Source: Muribaculaceae bacterium (lineage in GTDB: Bacteria > Bacteroidota > Bacteroidia > Bacteroidales > Muribaculaceae). From it: DNA of 11,928 nucleotides. The notes under the pieces are model-generated. The model had not been told where the DNA came from. It did not search any database and saw nothing but the letters and a program-made list of their open reading frames with translations. Where the stretch lies: positions 1 through 11,928 of the forward strand of contig CADFRV010000062.1 of NCBI GenBank assembly GCA_902836725.1, read 5' to 3'. Made by a program: the position numbers and the translations under genes. Positions 7,001-11,928 of this stretch are shown here, in pieces; the stretch's first letter is position 1, and every line of letters begins with the position of its first letter.

Positions 7001-8690
7001 GACCCTTACCTTCTACACATACAACTGGCTGCAGTACGGCAACCCCGACATCAACGAGCTTGACGTGGATGTGGTGACCGCCGACGGCACACGCCACAAT
7101 GTGAAGCATCTGGTGATAAAGGATCTCGGCAACGTGGAGGCATGGGAACTTGTGGCCGTGGATCTGAAAGAGTTTGCCGCCCAGACCATCTCCCTTATCT
7201 TCAAGGGCACCATCCACGTCAACGACGAGTATGGCTACAACTGGGTGCTCATCGACAACATCCGCATAGAGGACATCGCAGAAACGGATCTCGCCGTCAC
7301 TGATATCGAGGCTCCGGTACAGGCCAAGCCGGGCGAACCGTTCACCGTCAAGGCACGTGTCACCAACCTCGGCACATCCGACGTACAGGCATACAAGGCC
7401 GTTCTCCTCCACAACGACGAGGAGGTAGCCGCCAAAGATCTCGGGAAACTCATGTTCGGTGCCACCGAATTCGTTGAGTTCCAGCACTCCCTCAGCGTGC
7501 AGGATCCTGTAGGCAACACCTTCCGCATCAGCATAGAGGCTGCCGGCGACGAAGTGACCGACAACAACCTTTCAGGCGCTGTGACCGTGGCACGCAACCT
7601 GCCTCTGCTTCCCGAGCCTGAGGCCGTGTTCATCAATCCCGGCGGCAAACAGCTCGAATGGCTTGCGCCCGACATGACCAAGGCCGTTCCCGAAGCAGTG
7701 CTTGAGGACTTCGAGTCGTACCCCTGTGCCGAAGAAGATGTGTTCCTTACCGAGGCAGGCGACTGGATCTTCATTGATGTGGATCAGCTCCCCATCGGCG
7801 GCATGGTAAGCTCCTCGACCTGGGAGATGCTTGATTTCCCCGGCATCCCCAACCACTCCGCACAGTCATGGTGGGTTCAGAGCCGCCTATACAGCGAATT
7901 CTCCGACGGTTACTACGGTTACGACAACAGCCTTCAGTACCTCGCCAACATGTATGTGGTCAACTCCACATTCACCCGTGGCGAGCAGCAGGATGATTGG
8001 GCCATCGCGCCCGAGCTCTGCGGCCGCGAGCAGCTTGTGACCCTCTGGGCACGCAGCTACAACCGCGAGACCCCCGAGACCGTGGAATTCCTCTACAGCG
8101 AAGGGAGTACAGATCCCGAAGACTTCACACTCGTGCGCCGCATAGAGGAACTTCCCGGCGACTGGACACAGTATGCCATAGTGGTGCCGGAAGGCGCACG
8201 CCGTTTCGCCATCCGCGGATGCTCATACGCACCGATGGGTACATCGCAGATATTCATCGACAATGTATCCTTCTATCCCGCCACCGGCGCTCCCCAGGAT
8301 CTGACGCTGAAAGGCTATAACATCTACTGCGGCAACACCCTCATCAACGCCGCTCCTGTGGAAAGCCTCAGCTTCGCCGATCTTCCCGCGGCCGGCGACA
8401 CCGACAAAGAGTATGCCGTATCGGCAGTCTACACCACAGGTGAATCCCGCGCAGTCAAGGCCACCACAGGCACCGGCGTAGACAGCAGCCTCGCCGGCAC
8501 CGTGAACGTAACAGGCGGCAAGGGCGTCATCTCCCTCAGCGGCATGTCGGGCCAGAGCTACAGCATCGCCTCCGCAAGCGGCATGACTGTGGCGGCAGGC
8601 GAAGGAAACGGCCATGTTGACATTCCCGCCACCCAGGGTGTCTACCTCGTCACCCTTGACGGCAAAACCATAAAAGTCGTTGTAAAATGA
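4023..8690 (+). CDS. Large secreted multidomain protein with FN3, cleaved-adhesin and CARDB modules, probable type IX substrate
   Basis: ATG 4023 is chosen because it starts a clear Sec signal peptide (MKKNLLVLLTAATVAAASAI, cleavage after AMA at about 24) and lies after the promoter; an earlier TTG frame is rejected. The 1555-residue product shows, by eye: a Pro/Glu-rich linker; a propeller-like region with repeated aspartate/glycine turns (about 80-325); two FN3-like domains (330-526); a jelly-roll module of the choice-of-anchor J type (529-676); two more FN3-like domains (680-891); a second jelly-roll (893-1088); a CARDB-like Ig domain beginning ETDLAVTDIEAPVQAKPGEP (1089-1195); a third jelly-roll (1223-1421, with FESYP, DDWAIAPEL and IDNVSFYPATG); a partial FN3-like stretch; and a C-terminal beta-domain ending GVYLVTLDGKTIKVVVK, like type IX secretion sorting tails. 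A cell-surface or released adhesin or glycan-binding role is inferred. No catalytic domain was recognised. The gene is monocistronic, with its own promoter and terminator. Confidence 0.87.
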   Translation: MKKNLLVLLTAATVAAASAIPAMALLTANRNALGTGPVIKEGFQKPPEEQDPKAAEEAAARQKAPMARVSAPDGTPLPQIVATVYDYAANTIGMYRLPELSDGEMEKVSDVSSYYGGALSGTTFYACHDGRYDEYWDTDNDPHGHRIQGYDINTWEKVGDEIYLPEYRASDLAIDPKTGTGYAYCDYGAMSYHLYSINLETGFSLDITPGVSLFNDELAWALAFDNDGTLYGVTRGGVFGKVNFTTGKVDRISDIGVTNGSARYNWSGAFDPDSGDFILMANGEEGYSGPTFCNLYSINPETGVATLLADFPGKSITSIFIAENPVADNAPGTPSAPAGNFAAGSLSGTISFTMPSTLHDGSAATGEATWKVVDGKETVAEGTAAYGAEVNAAVTVAAAGKHNFSVSASNAAGEGKKARLSMWVGPDVPESPANVKVDFVEDENRFTVTWDAVTTGANGGFVDPASVTYTVTRMPAGVVVAENISGTQAECIYEPEGIESVVFHVTASQGDATSAPGVSAPTMTGSLALPYDISTLDYYDVFTNWSVFDLNNDGATWGHEYSGIAYKYDYSNAADDWALTPPIKAVAGCKYKVHVAFTCRMTSCPEKVEVKMGYACSPDAMTTELLPVTLIDQTDPMGFDFEMTAEQDGKMFIGFHAVSDPNMYYLTIKELTISAPVSYAAPAAPEILEVTADRSGALKAAGKVKVPELAENGTALTAVSKLEVTRDNQVVATIDAPVPGSTVEFSDETVTESGEYTYTAYAYNGDSKGAPSPAFKTFVGINRSKELTGIEIARNADDPTQVTVTWEAPVSDWLGYPLNGEVTYNVEVFPDNAYYHGNKTYEGITDTRLTFTPTFETGRDCGFVYVKVSAVNAAGIGYAEKSANIFAGQPVKAPFKESFPNYSLEHPWGDGPSNGPQIASITDDERSLQFQQYNGWNRLMDSSFQSAEGSQDHDNGFAGMFGWSFVNDDAGNYHNEWTELLSPAIDLSGVEEPTLTFYTYNWLQYGNPDINELDVDVVTADGTRHNVKHLVIKDLGNVEAWELVAVDLKEFAAQTISLIFKGTIHVNDEYGYNWVLIDNIRIEDIAETDLAVTDIEAPVQAKPGEPFTVKARVTNLGTSDVQAYKAVLLHNDEEVAAKDLGKLMFGATEFVEFQHSLSVQDPVGNTFRISIEAAGDEVTDNNLSGAVTVARNLPLLPEPEAVFINPGGKQLEWLAPDMTKAVPEAVLEDFESYPCAEEDVFLTEAGDWIFIDVDQLPIGGMVSSSTWEMLDFPGIPNHSAQSWWVQSRLYSEFSDGYYGYDNSLQYLANMYVVNSTFTRGEQQDDWAIAPELCGREQLVTLWARSYNRETPETVEFLYSEGSTDPEDFTLVRRIEELPGDWTQYAIVVPEGARRFAIRGCSYAPMGTSQIFIDNVSFYPATGAPQDLTLKGYNIYCGNTLINAAPVESLSFADLPAAGDTDKEYAVSAVYTTGESRAVKATTGTGVDSSLAGTVNVTGGKGVISLSGMSGQSYSIASASGMTVAAGEGNGHVDIPATQGVYLVTLDGKTIKVVVK

Positions 8691-8720
8691 CATAACATCT
8701 AATATTGCAACGCACAACCC

Positions 8721-8765
8721 GGCGGTGTGCACATGGACAGGCTCCATGGCACACCGCCATTTTTT
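8721..8765 (+). terminator. Strong intrinsic terminator after the large secreted protein gene
   Basis: GGCGGTGTGC (8721-8730) pairs perfectly with GCACACCGCC (8749-8758). The stem extends inward with CATGG/CCATG around a short loop, and a run of six T follows at 8760-8765. It lies 30 bases after the stop codon and ends the transcript of the large gene. There is no T-run on the other side, so it works on the plus strand only. Confidence 0.92.
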
Positions 8766-9155
8766 GTTATCATTGTCCGTCAAAAATCCTCACGTCATAT
8801 ATCGCATGCCAATACGCAATTATTGCTGTCCGGCAAAAACGCCTAAGTAACCAATTGTCCACTGACACGCAATATGTTGAAGCGCGTTTAGACAACATGG
8901 GCTTGTCCATCAATACTCTACAGACAATTAACATGCGTCATATTGTCGGGAATAATACTCCAGCGAGCCGCCGGAGGTGGCTCGCTTTGACAAAAAAAGC
9001 GGAGACACGCTGCAGACGGTCTTCCGCTATAAAAGGAGTTGGTTGAAATTTCAGGTTACATAGGGCAGACGTCGCTTCCAACGTCTATGGGCAGACTATC
9101 CGGTAGCATAGCCTTTCGCGATCTGGCTTCAGCTCAGACAGCCGTCGCCCGGGAT
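8766..9155. other. Intergenic stretch without a protein gene
   Basis: About 390 bases with no credible protein gene on either strand. Its first 190 bases are AT-rich with scattered short repeats (ATTGTCC, GTCATAT). Then come a GC-rich hairpin AGCGAGCC/GGCTCGCT (8962-8986), the minus-strand terminator (8992-9028) and a further hairpin-forming region (9061-9155) that includes AGACGT/ACGTCT. The order suggests a noncoding transcript on the minus strand rather than empty DNA. Confidence 0.5.
8992..9028 (-). terminator. Intrinsic terminator on the minus strand
   Basis: Read on the minus strand, AGCGGA-A-GAC pairs with GTC-TCCGCT around a loop, and seven T bases follow (the A-run at 8992-8998 on the plus strand). 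This is a clear rho-independent signal for leftward transcription, yet no minus-strand gene lies upstream of it, which points to a noncoding transcript. Confidence 0.7.
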
Positions 9156-9180
9156 TTTGGACCCCACCCCTGCCACCTTT
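8992..9180 (-). ncRNA. Possible minus-strand small RNA of about 190 nt
   Basis: This is inferred from the leftward terminator at 8992-9028 and from hairpin-forming sequence to its right: AGACGT/ACGTCT (9067-9086), a GGC...GCC pair region (9090-9140) and a G/C-rich block (9140-9175). No minus-strand ORF of useful length is present. The 5' end is not defined: the only minus-strand promoter candidate, TTTG at 9216-9213 with TAATTACA at 9194-9187, is a poor match. It overlaps the leader and promoter zone of the GH76 gene on the other strand, so an effect on that gene is conceivable. I do not recognise the RNA family. Confidence 0.3.
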
Positions 9181-9188
9181 TATCTTTG
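9156..9188 (+). promoter_or_regulatory. Distal promoter candidate upstream of the GH76 gene
   Basis: The -7 box TATCTTTG (9181-9188) matches TAnnTTTG fully. TTTG at 9156-9159 is a possible -33 box, 21 bases upstream, slightly longer than ideal. A transcript from here would have a leader of about 250 bases before the ATG at 9446 and would include the 18-bp palindrome. Confidence 0.5.
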
Positions 9189-9248
9189 TAATTATAAACA
9201 ACAGCATGCAGGCAAAGGTTCAGCCACGCCAGACGGGCATTACAGCCA

Positions 9249-9266
9249 TGTGCGCAATTGCGCACA
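9249..9266. promoter_or_regulatory. Perfect 18-bp palindrome, operator candidate
   Basis: TGTGCGCAATTGCGCACA reads the same on both strands with no spacer. It lies between the two candidate promoters of the mannanase gene and about 95 bases before the proximal -7 box. An uninterrupted palindrome of this length in non-coding DNA is the expected form of a dimeric regulator's operator. No T-run follows, so it is not a terminator. The binding protein is unknown. Confidence 0.5.
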
Positions 9267-9345
9267 ATGTGTAAACAATTGGAATAGTGCGCCTATATAA
9301 TACCATTAGTCGGAAATAGGCACACACAGGACCGCAACGCGTATT

Positions 9346-9353
9346 TATCTTTG
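9346..9353 (+). promoter_or_regulatory. Proximal -7 box of the GH76 gene
   Basis: TATCTTTG fully matches TAnnTTTG and is identical to the distal box 165 bases upstream. No TTTG is found at the expected -33 position, so an activator may be needed. The predicted start near 9360 gives a leader of about 85 bases to the ATG at 9446. Confidence 0.5.
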
Positions 9354-9445
9354 CACCAGACATAATTTACAGTCCGGCCGTCTGATGCCGTGTGGCGAAG
9401 AGCCATCCCAAACAAAGTGCGGCAATCACACTTCAAAACTAACCC

Positions 9446-10663
9446 ATGAAACCTGTAAGATATCTTTACCCAATCCTTATCGCAGCCACGCTTACAGCGT
9501 CGTGTTCTGCAGGCCAGAAAAAGAGCGCCGAAGAGACCCCTTGGAAATATGCGCTCATGGCCGGCGAGACACTCGACTCCATATATGCGCATTACGGCGT
9601 GGAAGGAGAAAACCTCTTACGCGAGAACTATCCCAACGACGAGTTCTACAGAGCCACATATCTCGCAGGCGACGACAACAACTCCCCGAAACCGTTCTCA
9701 TATCTCTGGCCCTACTCCTCTACAGTATCGGCCGTGCGCGCCATATACGACGCCACAGGAGACTCCGCATACCTCACACTCCTCCAGGAGAAGGTGGCGC
9801 CGGGATTGGAAGAATACCTTGACACCGCCCGCATGCCCGCGGCATACGCCTCATATATAAGCCGCGCACCGCAGAGCGACCGCTTCTATGACGACAACAT
9901 CTGGCTCGGCATAGACTTCACCGACTTCTATCTCGGCACCAAAGATCCCGCACATCTTGACAAAGCCCGCATGATATGGGAATTCATAGAGAGCGGAACC
10001 GACGACAAACTCGGCGGAGGCATCTACTGGTGCGAGCAGAAGAAAGGTGGCAAGAACACCTGCTCCAACGCACCTGGATCGGTCTACGCCCTCAAGCTAT
10101 TCAAAGCCACCGGCGACTCAGCATACCTCGCCGCAGGCTCGGGGCTGTATGACTGGACCAAGACCAACCTGCAGGACACCACAGACTATCTCTACTTCGA
10201 CCATAAGCTGATGAACGGAAAGATAGGCCGCGCCAAATTCGCCTACAACAGCGGGCAGATGATGCAGGCCGCCACCCTTCTCTACGACATCACCGGCGAC
10301 AAGCGCTGCCTCACCGATGCACAGAACATCGCCGAGATCGCCCACCGCTATTTCTTCTCCCGCACCGCCACCGACAGCATCGGGGAATTCCCCCTGATAA
10401 AGAACGGCGACATATGGTTCACCGCAGTGATGATGCGCGGATTCTACGAACTTTTCCTTGCCGACGGCAACCCCGCCTATATGGACAACTACCTGCGCAA
10501 CCTCGACTACGCATGGGAACATGCCCGCGACACAGAGACCGGCCTGTTCAACTCCGACTGGAGCGGGGACACCAAAGATGAGCGCAAAGGCCTTATCACC
10601 CAGGGTGCCATGGCGGAAATGTTCGCTACAGCAGCACTTTACCAATCAAAACAAAATAAATGA
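9446..10663 (+). CDS. GH76 family alpha-1,6-mannanase lipoprotein
   Basis: GH76 enzymes cut alpha-1,6-linked mannose backbones internally, as in fungal cell-wall mannan, with retention of configuration. The 405-residue product begins with a lipoprotein signal peptide (MKPVRYLYPILIAATLTASC, lipobox LTAS-C, lipidated Cys20), so it is anchored in the envelope. Family marks are the adjacent aspartates in FYDDNIWLGIDF (Asp149-Asp150, matching the catalytic pair of known GH76 enzymes), GGGIYWCEQKKGGKNTCSNA (about 190-209) and FAYNSGQMMQA in an alpha/alpha barrel that fills the rest of the chain. Length is normal. Two candidate promoters and a palindrome lie upstream. The GH125 gene follows after 156 bases without a terminator, so the two are probably co-transcribed and act in sequence on the same substrate. 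Fungal or yeast mannan as the target is inferred from the pairing. Confidence 0.93.
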   Translation: MKPVRYLYPILIAATLTASCSAGQKKSAEETPWKYALMAGETLDSIYAHYGVEGENLLRENYPNDEFYRATYLAGDDNNSPKPFSYLWPYSSTVSAVRAIYDATGDSAYLTLLQEKVAPGLEEYLDTARMPAAYASYISRAPQSDRFYDDNIWLGIDFTDFYLGTKDPAHLDKARMIWEFIESGTDDKLGGGIYWCEQKKGGKNTCSNAPGSVYALKLFKATGDSAYLAAGSGLYDWTKTNLQDTTDYLYFDHKLMNGKIGRAKFAYNSGQMMQAATLLYDITGDKRCLTDAQNIAEIAHRYFFSRTATDSIGEFPLIKNGDIWFTAVMMRGFYELFLADGNPAYMDNYLRNLDYAWEHARDTETGLFNSDWSGDTKDERKGLITQGAMAEMFATAALYQSKQNK

Positions 10664-10819
10664 GCGTGCAGAACGCTACACTGCTTTCACCTCCCTACAT
10701 AACCTAACAGACCATCCTCCTCTCCCAGATCTTCAACAGATTTCAACTCTCTCCTCCCCCTCTCCCTTCCCCACGGAAACGTGCTCTCTCCCCCATCGAA
10801 AACTTCAAACATTTCAGCA
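10664..10819 (+). other. Pyrimidine-rich gap between the GH76 and GH125 genes
   Basis: The 156-base gap has no terminator and no consensus promoter. Its second half is an almost pure C/T tract, best at 10747-10771, followed by a small hairpin CACG-GAAA-CGTG (10772-10783) with a GNRA-type loop, then another C/T run. As part of one transcript it would be an unstructured C-rich linker, possibly a protein-binding or processing site. The function is not known. Confidence 0.45.
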
Positions 10820-11928
10820 ATGAGATCCATCTCCTTAGTCCTCGCGGCAAGCGCTGCCCTCTTAAGCTCGACCAACGCCTTCGGCGCTCCGGTACCTGTC
10901 TGTGCGGCTGACAACACAGCCGTAGCCGTCACACCCGACTATACCAAGACAAAACGTCCGGCAAAAGCAGACCGTCTTTTCAAATCAAAAGCGGTGGAGA
11001 AGCATATCGCCAAGGTAAAATCCATGCTCACCAACCAGAAACTGGCATGGATGTTTGAAAACTGCTTCCCCAACACCCTGGACACCACCGTGCACTACCG
11101 CAAAGGGAAAGACGGCCACCACGACACATTCGTCTACACAGGCGACATCCATGCCATGTGGCTGCGCGATTCCGGCGCACAGGTATGGCCCTATATACAG
11201 CTCGCCAACGAGGACAAAGAGCTGAAAGACATGCTTGAAGGAGTGATCCGCCGCCAGTTCAAGTGCATCCTCATAGATCCCTATGCCAACGCGTTCAACG
11301 ACGGCCCCACCGGCGGCGAATGGATGAGCGACTTCACCGACATGAAGCCCGAGATCCACGAACGCAAATGGGAGATCGACTCACTCTGCTACCCCCTGCG
11401 CCTGGCATACGCATACTGGAAGGAAACCGGCGACGCAAGCATCTTCGATGAGGAGTGGCTCGGCGCGATGGAAAACATCTACAACACTTTCATCGACCAG
11501 CAGCGCAAGGAGAACAGAGGCAAATACCAGTTCAAACGCAAGACAGACCGCGCACTCGATACCCTGAACAACGACGGCTGGGGCGCCCCCGTGAAACCGT
11601 GTGGCCTGATCGTATCAAGTTTCCGCCCCTCCGACGACGCCACCACCCTGCAGTATCTCGTGCCCTCCAACTTCTTCGCGGTGGCATCGCTCCGCAAGGC
11701 TGCCGAAATACTCACAGAGGTAAACAAGAACACCGAATTCGCAGGCCGCTGCACAGCTCTGGCCGACGAGGTTGAGGCGGCTCTCAAGAAACACGCCGTG
11801 ATTGACCATCCCCAGTTCGGAAAAGTATATGCCTTCGAGGTCGACGGCTTCGGCAACTCCCTGCTGATGGACGACGCCAACGTGCCCAGCCTCCTGGCCA
11901 TGCCCTATCTCGAGGACGTGGATGTCAA
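10820..11928 (+). CDS. GH125 family exo-alpha-1,6-mannosidase (3' end missing)
   Basis: GH125 enzymes are metal-independent, inverting exo-alpha-1,6-mannosidases. The frame is open from ATG 10820 to the window edge (369 codons visible of a usual 450-500). The first 20-30 residues (MRSISLVLAASAALLSSTNA) form a Sec signal peptide without a lipobox, so the enzyme is probably periplasmic. Family marks are FVYTGDIHAMWLRDSGAQVW (about 104-123), FNDGPTGGEWMSDFTDMKPE (about 159-178), KWEIDSLCYPLRLAYAYW (about 183-200, whose Asp187 is the likely acid), and GLIVSSFRPSDDATTLQYLV (262-281). The catalytic base region lies near or beyond the edge. Placed directly behind GH76, it would release mannose from the oligosaccharides that the lipoprotein produces. 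Gene end and downstream partners are not visible. Confidence 0.93.
   Translation, partial: MRSISLVLAASAALLSSTNAFGAPVPVCAADNTAVAVTPDYTKTKRPAKADRLFKSKAVEKHIAKVKSMLTNQKLAWMFENCFPNTLDTTVHYRKGKDGHHDTFVYTGDIHAMWLRDSGAQVWPYIQLANEDKELKDMLEGVIRRQFKCILIDPYANAFNDGPTGGEWMSDFTDMKPEIHERKWEIDSLCYPLRLAYAYWKETGDASIFDEEWLGAMENIYNTFIDQQRKENRGKYQFKRKTDRALDTLNNDGWGAPVKPCGLIVSSFRPSDDATTLQYLVPSNFFAVASLRKAAEILTEVNKNTEFAGRCTALADEVEAALKKHAVIDHPQFGKVYAFEVDGFGNSLLMDDANVPSLLAMPYLEDVDV

Noticed and set aside
8962..8986. Hairpin AGCGAGCC/GGCTCGCT as a plus-strand terminator.
   Set aside because: It is followed by TTGAC rather than a T-run, and there is no transcript in need of an end after the terminator at 8721-8765.
8705..9046. 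113-codon plus-strand ORF.
   Set aside because: It runs through the strong terminator at 8721-8765 and two other hairpins and has no recognisable domain.
10458..10823. 121-codon plus-strand ORF crossing the GH76 end.
   Set aside because: It overlaps GH76 in another frame, then runs through the C/T-rich gap, giving a low-complexity Ser/Pro/Thr-rich chain.
1..11928. CRISPR array, tRNA or rRNA genes, or a complete insertion sequence.
   Set aside because: No regularly spaced direct repeats, no recognisable tRNA/rRNA sequence and no transposase ORF were found.

Overview
The window looks like chromosomal DNA of a gut Bacteroidales bacterium, most likely of the Muribaculaceae or a close family. 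The grounds are several promoters of the Bacteroidetes type (TTTG or TTG, then 19-21 bp, then TAnnTTTG), absence of Shine-Dalgarno sequences, a Bacteroidetes-style Crp-like regulator, a very large secreted protein built of FN3 and cleaved-adhesin (choice-of-anchor J) modules with a type IX-like C-terminus, and a GH76 lipoprotein followed by GH125. The genes are GC-rich and the intergenic regions clearly more AT-rich. All convincing protein genes lie on the plus strand.

Layout. 2-1135: 3' part of a PLP-dependent sugar aminotransferase (DegT/StrS family), with the start outside the window. 1136-1984: a long intergenic region holding a textbook promoter (1189-1219), a roughly 310-nt structured RNA and its terminator (1495-1537), then a gene-poor stretch with a doubtful 36-codon membrane peptide ORF. 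1985-2914: a divergent glutaminase-like protein. 2929-3110: a 182-bp element bounded by perfect 22-bp inverted repeats, probably a MITE or an invertible segment, lying just before a Cys-rich Crp/Fnr-like regulator (3128-3733). 4023-8690: a 1555-residue secreted multidomain adhesin-like protein with its own promoter and a strong terminator. 8766-9445: a second long intergenic region with a minus-strand terminator, a possible minus-strand small RNA, two identical -7 boxes and a perfect 18-bp palindrome. 9446-10663: GH76 endo-alpha-1,6-mannanase lipoprotein. 10820 to the window end: GH125 exo-alpha-1,6-mannosidase, incomplete at its 3' end and separated from GH76 by a polypyrimidine leader.

How they work together. 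GH76 and GH125 form a plausible pair for alpha-1,6-mannan breakdown at the cell envelope: the lipoprotein cuts the backbone internally and the exo-enzyme removes mannose from the fragments. No SusC/SusD or regulator of a full polysaccharide utilisation locus is visible. The regulator, the adhesin-like protein and the glutaminase-like protein show no clear shared pathway. The most promising unexplained items are the 182-bp inverted-repeat element, the structured RNA with interchangeable pairing arms, and the possible minus-strand RNA. No complete new multi-gene system could be demonstrated.
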